Counted from the stretch's first letter, positions 45,330-55,537 are shown. The stretch: DNA of 64,000 bases from JAFGDI01 sp963667715 (GCA_963667715.1 OY763926.1:1-64000), one strand, 5' to 3'. A program made the numbers and translations. The notes: a model not told the origin generated them from the letters alone.

Positions 45330-45370
45330 TATATATTTCTCCTAATAAATAGGTGTTATTACCTTCTTTT

Positions 45371-45538
45371 TGTTTCACATGAAACATTAAACGATAATCT
45401 TATCAGGAAGTTATAATTTTGCAACCTTTTGTTTCACATGAAACATTACAGTATCCCACACAATAATATTGGCCATATTCCCATGGTTTCACGTGAAACA
45501 AACACATTCCGACATAAATATATGTTTCATGTGAAACA
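45371..45538. promoter_or_regulatory. cluster of four parS sites
   Basis: Four near-perfect copies of the parS palindrome TGTTTCACGTGAAACA: 45371-45386 and 45430-45445 (TGTTTCACATGAAACA), 45485-45500 (GGTTTCACGTGAAACA) and 45523-45538 (TGTTTCATGTGAAACA). They lie within 168 bp directly upstream of parB. ParB should load here and spread, so this is the chromosomal centromere. A 90-codon frame crossing them is not believed to be a gene. Confidence 0.95.
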
Positions 45539-45539
45539 T

Positions 45540-47058
45540 TCACGCACCCTGCATGTGTTTCCGAAAAGCCAGCAACAACTTTTTTCAAGATAAAATATCC
45601 ACCCTCATCATTTATTTTACTTACCAGATCACATAACGATCTATTAAATATTTTTATCCTATATGCCAATTCCAATACATATATATTTCACATCTACATA
45701 CTTGTAAATATAGCAATAATCACGCACACGTAAACTTTACAAAAGATCAGCTCTGAACTTTCCATAGATAAATCTCTCAGAAAGCAGCACTCACTATTAT
45801 CTTATAGCAATAGCCAAATCACAAATCATGTCGCTCTGCAATAATGCAACCTTTGCTCATACTATCAATAGTCCACATTCTATTAACATAAAAATACTAT
45901 CCACAATTCGGAAACAAAATAAGATCCTACTGGATACCATATTATGTTATATTTTGCAAACATGGACTATACAATCATTTTCATAAACACATTTCTCTAC
46001 ATTAAAATAACTAAATAAATTATAAGCTAATCCTTCAACGTGAAATTTCAAAATGCATACACATTTACACATTATTCCTACTCTTTCATTACAATTCCCA
46101 CACAGCGACATTACTTAAATCTATACAATTAGTTTTCCACATGTTATTCAGAAGGGCAGTGGGATTTTATAAACCTATATCTTCATACTAACTATTCCTA
46201 CTCAATTTCAAATGTATATATATAATTATGTACATAAGTCCTTATTTTTTATTTTGAGATCGTTGATTATCTAACATCAAAAATCAATTTACTCACTATT
46301 TAACTCACCTTAATTTTCGCCTTCTTCATCTAGTAAAATTTTTCTGTAAAAACGCAAAACTACAACCTCGATTTTAACCCAAAAACACGTGTTTTTATAA
46401 GACCTATAAAAGTTGTTAACACATTTTGTGGATAAGTTGTTGATAAGCTCTATTTGACTCAATAAATACTCATCAGAACTTCAATACCAATTTCAATTAT
46501 TCTACCCTCATCTTTCGTATTTTGGTTATATATTAACCATATATTCTAACGTCTGTAACTAACACTATATTAAATGCTATTTACAATACTGTTAGCTATT
46601 GAAATACTGTAAATAACTGCTAAAATCAGTTATTGGACGTTAATGGTCTGTTAATTGTTAACAACTCACAGACTTCAGCTTATTATTAACAATATAAGGC
46701 CTGTTTTGGATAGCCCAGTTTAGAGCTTGATATGTTCATTTACAGTTATTTTATTAACAGTGTTATTAATTCCTGTTACTTTCTGTGGAAAAGCTGTTAC
46801 TTTTCTGCGATTAATTTCACTGAGACTGTGTGAATTGTGGATAACTACTGTTGAAACGCTATTATCAGTACTGAAAACAGCGATTAATTACTTTAAACCA
46901 AACAGTTTTTCCACAATCAGATTTTTTGCTAAACATCTTGATTAAAGCAGGTTATAATATACCGAATCAGTTTGTAACATATTTCACAGGATATAATACT
47001 AATACTGATATTTTTTAATTAATTACTTTAAATAGTAATAACATATAAGAGGTGAGAC
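45540..47058. other. predicted chromosomal replication origin (oriC)
   Basis: About 1.5 kb of strongly AT-rich, gene-free DNA between the parS cluster and dnaN. DnaA boxes: perfect TTATCCACA on the minus strand at 46427-46435 and 46836-46844; TTTTCCACA at 46133-46141 (+), 46784-46792 (-) and 46907-46915 (+); CTATCCACA at 45897-45905 (+); and a near match (TTATCAACA) at 46438-46446 (-). Very A/T-rich tracts lie between 46450 and 46780 and could be the unwinding element. Genes run outward on both sides (parB to the left, dnaN/dciA/gyrB to the right). No dnaA gene is here. Confidence 0.85.
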
Positions 47059-48159
47059 ATGAAACTACAGTGCAACAGGGCTGCATTATATGAAGCTGTG
47101 CAATTAGCAAGTTCTATTGTACCTTCGAGAACAACCAAACCAATTTTGAGTTGTGCTCTTTTCAAAGCTGATCAAGCAGATCAAACTTTAACTGTCATTG
47201 CAACAGATAATGAAATGACTATTAAATCAATGGTCGAACAGGTGCAGATCGAAACAGAGGGCGATATGGTATTACCAGCAGCTCGTCTGGCTTCTATTCT
47301 GTTTGAATGTTCAGAAGAAAACCTGGAATTAAGCTGGCAGGGTAATATTTGTATGATCCGCGGCAAGAATCGCAGTAAGTTTGATATTTACGGCGATGAT
47401 TCCGAACAGTTTCCTGCCCTCGATATAGTGCTAGGCGAAAATGTAATTGAGATCGAAGCGGGTATTCTCCGCAGAATGATCAAAATGACCAGCTTTGCCG
47501 CTGCTAAAGAGAGCAGTCGATATGCTCTTAATGGTATATTGTGGGAAATCAGTGGAAAAAACCTTGTTATGGTTGCAACTGATGGTCGCAGACTTGCCAA
47601 GATGAGCGGTAAGTTATTATCTGGCAGTGTAGAACAGACTGCTATTGTGCCGGTTGCCGCAACTAACATCCTTGACAAAATGTTACATGACCCGGAAGAG
47701 AAGGTTAAAATCTCTCTGGAAGAAAATAGAGTCGTATTCGCAACTGCCCGCTCAGTACTTTCTAGTGCACTGGTGCAGGGGCGTTTCCCTCGTTATTCGG
47801 ACGTTATACCGGCTGGCTGCGATAAGCGGGCCGAGATAAACGCGACCGAGTTTGCCAGTGGTATTCGTCAGGTGGCGACTATGACTAACGACACTACCCG
47901 TGGAATGGCTCTGGAATTCACCACAGGCCGTCTGGAGCTCACAAGTAGTACTCCCGAGGCCGGTGATGCCGAGTTCAACCTTGAGATCGCCTACGACGGC
48001 CCAGAGATCAAAATCGGGTTCAACCCATATTACCTGCTGGACGTACTAAAAAATGCCGGCGTAGAGCAGGTTGTGCTGGAAATGCATGACGGCAATAAGC
48101 CTGGTATCCTCAGAGTTGGCGAAGAATATCTATATGTAATTATGCCTGTAGCTTTATAA
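47059..48159 (+). CDS. dnaN: DNA polymerase III beta clamp
   Basis: A 366-residue sliding clamp with the three similar domains of the family (about residues 1-120, 121-240, 241-366). Conserved stretches include SSRYALNGILWEI and ATDGRRLA in the middle domain, FPRYSDVIP at the start of the third, and the C-terminal YVIMPV end that helps form the peptide-binding pocket. The ATG follows AGAGGTGAGAC. It is the first gene to the right of the predicted origin and begins the dnaN-dciA-gyrB set; the usual dnaA upstream is absent. Confidence 0.97.
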   Translation: MKLQCNRAALYEAVQLASSIVPSRTTKPILSCALFKADQADQTLTVIATDNEMTIKSMVEQVQIETEGDMVLPAARLASILFECSEENLELSWQGNICMIRGKNRSKFDIYGDDSEQFPALDIVLGENVIEIEAGILRRMIKMTSFAAAKESSRYALNGILWEISGKNLVMVATDGRRLAKMSGKLLSGSVEQTAIVPVAATNILDKMLHDPEEKVKISLEENRVVFATARSVLSSALVQGRFPRYSDVIPAGCDKRAEINATEFASGIRQVATMTNDTTRGMALEFTTGRLELTSSTPEAGDAEFNLEIAYDGPEIKIGFNPYYLLDVLKNAGVEQVVLEMHDGNKPGILRVGEEYLYVIMPVAL

Positions 48160-48177
48160 GCCCATTTAGGTTATAAT

Positions 48178-48579
48178 ATGCAATACTGGACAGATGATAA
48201 GCTGCTGCAGAAGGTTAACCAAATGCGGAAGCGGCAGAAACGCAGACCTGCCAAAACTCTTGGCAAGGTCGCCGATGACTTCTTCAAGAAGAGGATAGCC
48301 AAGCGTCATAAGCGTCTTCAGAAAATCTCGTCAGCCTGGAGCGAGCTGCTCCCGCAGGAATTGCAGGAGCATAGCTGCATTGAAGGGCTCAATCGCGGTA
48401 CGTTAAAAGTTCTCGTCGATAGCCAGGTTCACTTTGCCGAGCTCGATATGTTAGTTCGCAGTGGGCTGGCTGACCAGATATTAGATATGGAGCCTGGCTT
48501 ACAGGCTTTTAGTATAAAATTATTCCGTGGTAAATGGTACCACGTTGATGAAGAGGGTAACAAGATCGCCGATTGGTAA
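48178..48579 (+). CDS. dciA: DciA-like DUF721 protein
   Basis: A 133-residue protein of the DUF721 family. A basic N-terminal helix region (RKRQKRRPAKTLG) precedes the domain, where SSAWSELLPQELQEHSCIEGLNRGTLKVLVDS and ELDMLVRSGLADQIL fit the KH-like fold that places DciA on DnaB. DciA is the ancestral partner that helps load the replicative helicase in bacteria without DnaC/DnaI. It lies 18 bp behind dnaN, where recF often stands, and before gyrB. Only the family assignment is from sequence; the loading role is known from other species. Confidence 0.85.
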   Translation: MQYWTDDKLLQKVNQMRKRQKRRPAKTLGKVADDFFKKRIAKRHKRLQKISSAWSELLPQELQEHSCIEGLNRGTLKVLVDSQVHFAELDMLVRSGLADQILDMEPGLQAFSIKLFRGKWYHVDEEGNKIADW

Positions 48580-48671
48580 TTTGTTATCTCTACGGATATT
48601 AAAAAATAACAGCGAATGTTCTGCTGTAACATTGCTTAACCTTGACGGTTTACACTGAGTAAATAAAGAAT

Positions 48672-51137
48672 ATGAGCGAAGAAGAAAAAGTAAATAGCAA
48701 CCCTGCTAGCGAAGATTACGGTGCTGGTAATATTACAGTCCTCGAAGGTATGGACGCGGTTCGTAAACGTCCTGAAATGTATATCGGTGACCGGCAGATC
48801 CGTGGTCTGCATCATCTGGTAAGCGAGGTTGTTGATAACTCGATCGATGAAGCGATGGCCGGCTATTGCGAAACGGTTTCTGTATCGATAAATGTCGATG
48901 GCAGTGTTACTGTGCAGGACGATGGCCGTGGTATCCCTGTCGATGTTGAAAAGAGTACCGGCCGTTCAGCTTTAGAAGTGGTACATACCGTCCTTCACTC
49001 TGGCGGTAAGTTCGACAGTAACAGCTACAAGGTCTCCGGCGGTCTCCATGGTGTCGGTGTTTCTGCGGTAAACGCACTTTCAGAACGTATGGAAGTTGAA
49101 GTTTGTCGCGGCGGCAAGATCTACAGAGTAGAGTTTGCTCGTGGTGTTACCAAGAGTCCGGTGCGTGAGGTTGGTGAGTCCAAGAAAACTGGTACCAGGT
49201 CGACATTCAAACCAGATTCTACTATCTTCCCGGTCGTAGATTTCCGTTTCGATATTCTTGAGACCAGGCTTAGAGAACTGGCATATCTAAATGCTGGTGT
49301 AAGAATTGTTCTTTCTGATGAACGAGATGGTCGTCAGGAAGAGTATCATTACGAAAATGGTCTCGCCCAGTTTGTTGAACATCTATCAGAAGGTAAAGAT
49401 GGTCTGCATAAGGAAGTGATTACTTTACAGAAAGATGATCCTGAAAGTGGTCTGCATTGCGAAATCGCCTTGAAGTACACCGCCGGCTATACCGAAAACG
49501 TAGTAGCCTTCGCCAATAATATCCATAACATGGACGGCGGTACTCATATCAGTGGTTTCCGTGCCGCTCTTACCAGGACAATGAATAACTACGCTAAGAA
49601 CAGCCAGACAGTTAAGGGCAGTCAGACTTTGCCTAGTGGTGATGACTGGCGTGAAGGCCTGATCGCTATCGTGTCAGTGAAAGTACCTGACCCGCAGTTC
49701 GAAGCTCAGACCAAGGTTCGACTTATGAATCCGGAAGTTAGCGGCTTTGTCGAGACCGCGGTTAATCAGCTGCTCGCCCAGTATATGGAAGAGCATCCGG
49801 ACGTGGCAAAGAATATTGTACGCAAAGGTGTGCAGGCTGCCGCAGCCAGGGTAGCTGCTCGTAAGGCCAGAGAGCTTACTCGTCGAAAGGGCGTATTAAG
49901 CGGCGGCCATCTGCCCGGTAAGCTTAGCGATTGTTCCAGTAAGAAAGTCGAATTTACTGAACTCTACCTAGTGGAAGGTGACTCGGCGGGCGGTTCTGCC
50001 AAAGAAGGCCGAGATAGAAAATTCCAGGCGATTCTACCTCTAAAGGGTAAGATCCTGAACGTTGAAAAAGCTCGTCTTGATAAGATGCTCAGTCATGAGG
50101 AAATTCGTACTATTATCTCCGCTCTTGGTACAGGTATTGGTTCTGATGAGTTTAATTTCGCAAAGAGACGTTACGGCAAGATCATTATCATGACTGATGC
50201 GGATATCGACGGTGCTCATATTCGTACTCTGCTGCTTACGTTTTTCTTCCGTCACATGAAAGAGCTGGTTGTTAATAATGCTATTTATATCGCCCAGCCG
50301 CCGCTGTTTGAGATATCACGCCGTGGTAAAAAGAAATATGTACTTAACGAAAAAGAGATGAACGAATACCTGACCGAATCTGGTATTACTAATACTTCTC
50401 TGTGTATAAGAGCCAAGGGCCAGGAAGACCGTCTCATCGAAGGCGAAGAGTTTGAAAAAGTTCTAGGTATCCTGGGCCAGGCGGAAGAGCATTTGAAAGT
50501 GCTTGGCAAACGCGGTATCGATGCCCGTGAATTTTTCGGACAGTTTGTTAGCACAGGCAAGCCGTTGCCGGAGTTCCGTATCGTTGCTGACAGTTCAGAA
50601 GAATATTTCTATGATGAAAGTGAGTTTAACGCTCGCAAGAACCAGCTGAGTAATACCGAAGAAGGCGAAGAGACAGGTATTATCAATCTTACCTGTCAGG
50701 AACTCTACGAAGTACGCGAGATGAATTTACTCGTGCCGCAGCTGGCAGAGTATAATATATCTTTCGCTGATTGTCTGCTTGAAGAAGAGCTTACTATTGC
50801 CGGCGAGCATATAGAAACAAAGTTTGCTCTTGTCAGCGGGCAGAGCGAAGAAAAGGAAATTATCGATATCCCGAACCCACAGGGCATTACTCACGGCATC
50901 CGTGATATCGGTGGTAAGGGTATGGAGATCAAGCGATTCAAAGGTCTGGGTGAAATGGACGCCGAGCAGCTTTGGAGTACAACCATGGACCCTGAACGCA
51001 GAACTCTATTGAGAGTACAGATGGAAGATGCGGTCGAAGCTGACAGGCTCTTCTCTATTCTCATGGGTGATAATGTTGACCAGAGAAGAAACTTTATCCA
51101 GGAACATGCTCTGGAAGTTAAGAATCTCGATGTGTAA
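48672..51137 (+). CDS. gyrB: DNA gyrase subunit B
   Basis: An 821-residue gyrase ATPase subunit. GHKL ATPase motifs: EVVDNSIDEA (near 56), DDGRGIPVD (near 82) and GGLHGVGVSAVNALS (near 118). The TOPRIM domain has LVEGDSAGGSAKEGR (near 436) and MTDADIDGAHIRTL (near 515), and the C-terminal GLGEMDAEQLW stretch is intact. The length exceeds the 640-residue short form because of an insert between about residues 555 and 735, as in the long Gram-negative type. It should supercoil DNA with GyrA, which is not in the window. A terminator follows at 51180. Confidence 0.97.
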   Translation: MSEEEKVNSNPASEDYGAGNITVLEGMDAVRKRPEMYIGDRQIRGLHHLVSEVVDNSIDEAMAGYCETVSVSINVDGSVTVQDDGRGIPVDVEKSTGRSALEVVHTVLHSGGKFDSNSYKVSGGLHGVGVSAVNALSERMEVEVCRGGKIYRVEFARGVTKSPVREVGESKKTGTRSTFKPDSTIFPVVDFRFDILETRLRELAYLNAGVRIVLSDERDGRQEEYHYENGLAQFVEHLSEGKDGLHKEVITLQKDDPESGLHCEIALKYTAGYTENVVAFANNIHNMDGGTHISGFRAALTRTMNNYAKNSQTVKGSQTLPSGDDWREGLIAIVSVKVPDPQFEAQTKVRLMNPEVSGFVETAVNQLLAQYMEEHPDVAKNIVRKGVQAAAARVAARKARELTRRKGVLSGGHLPGKLSDCSSKKVEFTELYLVEGDSAGGSAKEGRDRKFQAILPLKGKILNVEKARLDKMLSHEEIRTIISALGTGIGSDEFNFAKRRYGKIIIMTDADIDGAHIRTLLLTFFFRHMKELVVNNAIYIAQPPLFEISRRGKKKYVLNEKEMNEYLTESGITNTSLCIRAKGQEDRLIEGEEFEKVLGILGQAEEHLKVLGKRGIDAREFFGQFVSTGKPLPEFRIVADSSEEYFYDESEFNARKNQLSNTEEGEETGIINLTCQELYEVREMNLLVPQLAEYNISFADCLLEEELTIAGEHIETKFALVSGQSEEKEIIDIPNPQGITHGIRDIGGKGMEIKRFKGLGEMDAEQLWSTTMDPERRTLLRVQMEDAVEADRLFSILMGDNVDQRRNFIQEHALEVKNLDV

Positions 51138-51179
51138 ATATCTCTGATATTAGAACAGAATTTTAATAGTTGATAATTA

Positions 51180-51213
51180 CAGCCGGTAACATATTTGTGC
51201 CGGCTGTTTTTTT
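51180..51213 (+). terminator. rho-independent terminator after gyrB
   Basis: CAGCCGG (51180-51186) pairs with CCGGCTG (51200-51206), followed by seven T. Confidence 0.85.
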
Positions 51214-51234
51214 ATAGCTATCAATTATTGACTT

Positions 51235-52464
51235 TTAATTCGTGCCGTTTTCTTCCGCTGTCGGTTTAAAGAATAACAGCATGAGAATGAAGTAGCCCAG
51301 AGTCATAAAAAAAGGAACCGCCCAGAAGTGCTGGAAGTTTGTAGTCTTATCTACCGTGAACAAGTCCAGACAATGGCCTGCGAGTATACTGCCAAGTAAA
51401 CTCGCAAATCCGGCATTGAGCATTGAAAACAACTGGTGAGCGCCGCTTCGTGATTCGTTTGTGCAGAAGTTTTCCAGGAACACAAAAGTTGTTGTTATAA
51501 ATAGCGAATATGAAAAGCCATGACAAAACAGGCCGGTGCTGATTATATAAATATTGCCGCCGTGCATTAGACTGCCGCAACGCCATAGTTCCATGATAAG
51601 GCCAAGCATCAGTATCTTTTTACAGCCATAGCGTTTTAATAATTTATTCAAAAGCAGCATACCGATCACTTCCGGGATCTGACCGATCGCCATCAGCGGC
51701 ATAATATTTTCCTGACTTACCCCGACAGCATTAAGATAAATCGAAGCACCGAAATAATAATATTTACCGACTGCCGAGATAATAAAGAAACCAACCCCGA
51801 CAAAAGCCATTCGACGATTGCAAAAGACCTTGAACGAGGAGAGCGGGAACAATGTCTTTTTCTGATCGCTGTCAATTATTCGCTTGGGCATTGTAAAGCC
51901 GTATATCGCCAGACAAACCGAAGTTATACACGCCAGCGTAAAACAGTCCGATAATCTTTCGGGCATAAATTGACCATCCGGCCCGCGTAGCCAGAGATAG
52001 CTAAAGGCAACGCCTACAAATATCCACGCGAATGTTCCCCACACGCGAATAAAGCCAAACTTACTTCTGGCATTTGGCAGGTGGTGAAATGATATCGCAT
52101 TTGACAATGCCAGAGTTGGACCAAATGCCGCATAGTATATTATATACAGCATTAACACCTGGTTATACTCTGTCGCTGTGCGGATATAGAACATTGCTAT
52201 AGCCGCAACTATATGGCAGACCACAAACATACGTTCTGCACTTATGATCTTATCGACCAGCATAACACCGATCAGGGGAGAGGCGAAAGCGCTGATCGAC
52301 ATTGCCGCATTAATGAATCCTGTCTGACTGCCAGTGAAGTTTAACATACTGGTCATGTACATTGTCATAATCGGTAGCACTGCACCATAAGCTATATAGA
52401 GCAGGAACATCATGATGCACAAACGTACGATCATTAAACGAGAGGATTTTTCGGGCGTAGTCAT
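51235..52464 (-). CDS. MFS transporter (MFS_1-like / nucleoside-sugar symporter type)
   Basis: A 409-residue 12-helix major facilitator. The N-half starts RLCIMMFLLYIAYGAVLPIMTMYM, with an SAFASPLIGVMLVDK loop 2-3 segment, and the second half begins near residue 215 after a short cytoplasmic loop. The SFHHLPNARSKFGFIRVWGTF stretch near 127 (shown in part) is the pattern of the LacY/NupG-like MFS_1_like group, which import sugars or nucleosides with protons. The substrate is not clear. It is transcribed convergently to gyrB and lies upstream of no obvious partner gene. Confidence 0.82.
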   Translation of the reverse strand: MTTPEKSSRLMIVRLCIMMFLLYIAYGAVLPIMTMYMTSMLNFTGSQTGFINAAMSISAFASPLIGVMLVDKIISAERMFVVCHIVAAIAMFYIRTATEYNQVLMLYIIYYAAFGPTLALSNAISFHHLPNARSKFGFIRVWGTFAWIFVGVAFSYLWLRGPDGQFMPERLSDCFTLACITSVCLAIYGFTMPKRIIDSDQKKTLFPLSSFKVFCNRRMAFVGVGFFIISAVGKYYYFGASIYLNAVGVSQENIMPLMAIGQIPEVIGMLLLNKLLKRYGCKKILMLGLIMELWRCGSLMHGGNIYIISTGLFCHGFSYSLFITTTFVFLENFCTNESRSGAHQLFSMLNAGFASLLGSILAGHCLDLFTVDKTTNFQHFWAVPFFMTLGYFILMLLFFKPTAEENGTN

Positions 52465-52535
52465 TGTCGGTTATCTATTGGATTACAAATTGCCGCCAGT
52501 TGTGGTTATTGGACTAGCGGCAAAGAGCGGTTGTC

Positions 52536-53033
52536 TTATGCCATGTTTTGCAGGTAGTATGTGTCTTCGCCCAGGTTGCCGGCATCTCTGGTGTCATTTA
52601 CCAGCTTGTCCACCGCTTCGTTGCCGGCGATGCCAACATGAGCCTTTACCCAGTTGAATTCAATATTGTGATTATCGACCAGGTCCAGAAGTTCCCCCCA
52701 AAGGTCAGGGTTAAGAGCTTTCTCTTTTTTGTTCTTACCCTTACGCCAGCCATTAGCCCGCCAATTTGCGGCCCAGCCTTTAGTGATCGAATTATATACA
52801 TATTGCGAGTCTGTGTATAACTTTACATTGCACCTTTGCTTCAATGCTTTGAGTGCTTCGATAACCGCGCTTATCTCCATACGGTTATTGGTCGTGAGTT
52901 TACAGCCGCCAGATATTTTTTTTACATTGTCGCCGCAGCGAAGAATAGCTCCCCACGCGCCAGGGCCGGGGTTAGGGGCACAGCCGCCGTCAGTATAAAT
53001 TATAACTTCCTTTATTGCAGGATTTTCAGGCAT
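52536..53033 (-). CDS. rnhA: ribonuclease HI
   Basis: A 165-residue RNase HI that cuts RNA in RNA-DNA hybrids. The four catalytic acids are present: Asp15 (IYTDGGC), Glu53 (NRMEIS), Asp75 (LYTDSQY) and Asp142 (NEAVDKL), and His132 (KAHVG) is in place. The basic WRANGWRKGKNKK segment near residues 91-103 is the substrate-binding handle. Length is normal. It is 71 bp upstream of the MFS transporter gene on the same strand. Confidence 0.96.
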   Translation of the reverse strand: MPENPAIKEVIIYTDGGCAPNPGPGAWGAILRCGDNVKKISGGCKLTTNNRMEISAVIEALKALKQRCNVKLYTDSQYVYNSITKGWAANWRANGWRKGKNKKEKALNPDLWGELLDLVDNHNIEFNWVKAHVGIAGNEAVDKLVNDTRDAGNLGEDTYYLQNMA

Positions 53034-53236
53034 AAATCTTTCTTTCTTGTTCTTATGGTTTAGTTATTTGTGGGCGTATTGTAACATTATTATCTATACT
53101 ATTAAAGAAGAAATCAGCATTATTGTTTTTGTTGAAGTTCTGAACTATAATATTAAATGGATATTTCTGGATGATGATCCGCACGCTTACATGCGACCGG
53201 TTCCAGAAGATAAACTATTTCTGTGGAGTATATAAA

Positions 53237-53638
53237 ATGATGACATCAATATCAATAAAGACCAAGCGTCGTTGTGATATGGTTAATATTACCCGTGAAG
53301 TCCAGCAGCTGGTAACTGCTTCAGAAGTTAACTCTGGAATTGCTATTGTCCATGTCCCGCACACAACTGCGGCGATAACAATCAACGAAAACGCCGACCC
53401 AGATGTTGTTCATGACATACTCTTGACTCTGGATGAAATGTATCCTAAAGATCGACCCGGTTATCAGCATGGCGAAGGCAATAGCGATGCCCATATAAAA
53501 TCTTCGCTCTTTGGCCCATCTCAAACTATCATAATAGAAAATGGCGAACTGGTACTTGGAACCTGGCAGGGGATATTCTTCTGTGAGTTCGACGGCCCTC
53601 GGTTTCGCAAGTGTATCGTAAAGATCATTGGTGAATAA
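53237..53638 (+). CDS. yjbQ: YjbQ-family protein (UPF0047)
   Basis: A 133-residue protein of the UPF0047 family. I chose the ATG at 53237, preceded by GGAG eight bases away; a frame extending to 53171 lacks one. The family signatures are VHVPHTTAAITINENADPDV, HGEGNSDAHIKSSLFGPS and GTWQGIFFCEFDGPR. E. coli YjbQ has weak thiamine-phosphate synthase activity when overproduced, and its true role is unresolved. The conserved His and Glu suggest a metal site. It stands 52 bp before ygiQ on the same strand. Confidence 0.9.
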   Translation: MMTSISIKTKRRCDMVNITREVQQLVTASEVNSGIAIVHVPHTTAAITINENADPDVVHDILLTLDEMYPKDRPGYQHGEGNSDAHIKSSLFGPSQTIIIENGELVLGTWQGIFFCEFDGPRFRKCIVKIIGE

Positions 53639-53690
53639 TATATATTCCGGACCATAAAGTGTCACGAAGCTTAAAAGAAGAAAATAGAAT

Positions 53691-55535
53691 TTGAAACAGC
53701 ATAGACATAAAAACAACAAGAATAAAACAAACGTTAATAACCGGTGTAAAACAATAGGTGTTCAGCCATTGCCCGCCACTCCAGCAGAGGTTAAAGCATT
53801 AGGTTGGGACTATGTTGACGTTATACTGGTAACCGGCGATGCTTATATTGACCATCCCTCATTTGGTGTGGCCTTGATCGGTCGTTGGCTTGCCCGCCAT
53901 AACTTCCGGGTTGCTATTCTTGCCCAGCCGAAGTGGCATGATTGTGAAGATTTTAAGCGGTTCGGCCCTCCAAGATTATTCTGGGGGATAACTGGCGGGT
54001 CGGTAGACTCTCGTTTGAATAATTATTCATCTATGGGGCACCGTCGCAGCGAAGATAGTTTCAGCCCAGGCGGCCAGTGCGGCTTACGACCAGATAAACC
54101 GCTCGCCTCATATGCAGCACGAGCTCGTGAAGCCTATAAAGATGTTCCGATCGTATTGGGCGGCCTTGAAGCGTCGCTGCGAAGAATGGTTCATTACGAT
54201 TACATCGAAGATAAAGTTAAACGATCAATTCTTATTGATGCCAAGGCTGATTTGTTAGTTCACGGCATGGGGGAGACACAGATTCTTGAGATCGCTAACA
54301 GGTTATCCACAGGTTCTACAATTGAAGAGCTAACCGATATACCGGGCACCGCATGGCCGGTAACTCGCGGGCGAAAAGTGCCAGATACTGCTATTGAAGT
54401 TCCGGGAGCAAAAGACCAGGATCATCAGCGGGAACTGGTAATGGCAGCTCATACAAAGTATCATGCTCAGGCAGATCCTTATGGATCGCCAGTTGTCCAG
54501 GAACAGAACCCCGGCAAAGTTGTAGTTAACCCGCCGGCAATGCCGCTTACCACTGAGCAGATGGATCAACTATACAGTATCGACTTCACTCGCCGCTGGC
54601 ATCCTATGTATGATAAAAGTGGGGGAGTGCCGGCTCTCGAACCGATACAGTTTTCGATCACCTCACATCGCGGCTGTTTTGGCGGTTGTAATTTTTGCTC
54701 GTTATACTACCATCAGGGCAAGATCATCAGCTCTCGTTCTATAGACTCTATTCTTACCGAAGCAGATAAGCTCTTGGCTCATCCCGACTTTAAAGGAACC
54801 ATTTCCGATATCGGCGGCCCATCAGCAAATATGTATGGCATGAAGTGCGGCCGTGAAAAACCGTGTAGTCGCAGCAGTTGCCTATTTCCCGAAGTATGTA
54901 AAAATCTAATTGCAGATGATTGTAAAGCGATTGAACTTTTAGAGCGAGTGATAAGCTGGCAGGAAAAACAAAAACGCAAGGTCAATGTATTTATCGCCTC
55001 AGGCATCAGGCACGATCTTGTACTTCATTGCTGTAAAAATGGAAAACGAAAAAACAGATATGCTGAATTATTGATCGGCCACTTTACCGGCGGACATTTA
55101 AAGCTTGCACCTGAACATATCGATCCTGAGATCTTGAGATTTATGGGTAAGCCCTCGTTTGCTCTCTTCGAAGAGTTCGAAGAGCTCTTTGATACGATTT
55201 CTGCTAAGTACAATAAAAAACAATATATCGTTCCGTATTTTATTAGTGCTCATCCCGGCAGTACAATGGGCCATGCAGAGCGGCTATATAAATATCTCTC
55301 CGCCAGAAACTGGAAACTCAGGCAGGTCCAGGATTACACACCGGTACCATTAACACAAGCAACAGCGGTCTTTGTCAGCGGAGTGGGGCCAAGTGGAAAA
55401 AATGTATACGTAGCGAAAGGGCGTCAGGAAAAGAAAACCCAAATGGCATTTCTAAAGTTTCACGAACAATCCAGCCAGAAGATCATAAAAAATAAAAAGG
55501 GCGGCAGTGGCTATCCAAGACGCAGAAGAAAATAA
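53691..55535 (+). CDS. ygiQ: YgiQ-family radical SAM protein
   Basis: A 614-residue radical SAM enzyme of the large YgiQ type. An N-terminal cobalamin-fold-like region (residues 35-190: DVILVTGDAYIDHPSFG, IVLGGLEASLRRM) leads to the SAM domain with the cluster ligands Cys329, Cys333 and Cys336 (GCFGGCNFC), and the C-terminal QDYTPVPLTQATA stretch is typical. The start is TTG at 53691; no better in-frame codon lies nearby. The tail is basic and low complexity. Its chemical role is unknown in any organism I can recall. Confidence 0.9.
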   Translation: MKQHRHKNNKNKTNVNNRCKTIGVQPLPATPAEVKALGWDYVDVILVTGDAYIDHPSFGVALIGRWLARHNFRVAILAQPKWHDCEDFKRFGPPRLFWGITGGSVDSRLNNYSSMGHRRSEDSFSPGGQCGLRPDKPLASYAARAREAYKDVPIVLGGLEASLRRMVHYDYIEDKVKRSILIDAKADLLVHGMGETQILEIANRLSTGSTIEELTDIPGTAWPVTRGRKVPDTAIEVPGAKDQDHQRELVMAAHTKYHAQADPYGSPVVQEQNPGKVVVNPPAMPLTTEQMDQLYSIDFTRRWHPMYDKSGGVPALEPIQFSITSHRGCFGGCNFCSLYYHQGKIISSRSIDSILTEADKLLAHPDFKGTISDIGGPSANMYGMKCGREKPCSRSSCLFPEVCKNLIADDCKAIELLERVISWQEKQKRKVNVFIASGIRHDLVLHCCKNGKRKNRYAELLIGHFTGGHLKLAPEHIDPEILRFMGKPSFALFEEFEELFDTISAKYNKKQYIVPYFISAHPGSTMGHAERLYKYLSARNWKLRQVQDYTPVPLTQATAVFVSGVGPSGKNVYVAKGRQEKKTQMAFLKFHEQSSQKIIKNKKGGSGYPRRRRK

Positions 55536-55537
55536 AG

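Noticed and set aside
45403..45675. 90-codon frame on the minus strand between parB and the origin
   Set aside because: It runs through all four parS sites, has no ribosome site and resembles no family; the sites explain the sequence.
46727..46945. 72-codon frame on the plus strand in front of dnaN
   Set aside because: Overlaps three DnaA boxes, low-complexity hydrophobic translation, no ribosome site.
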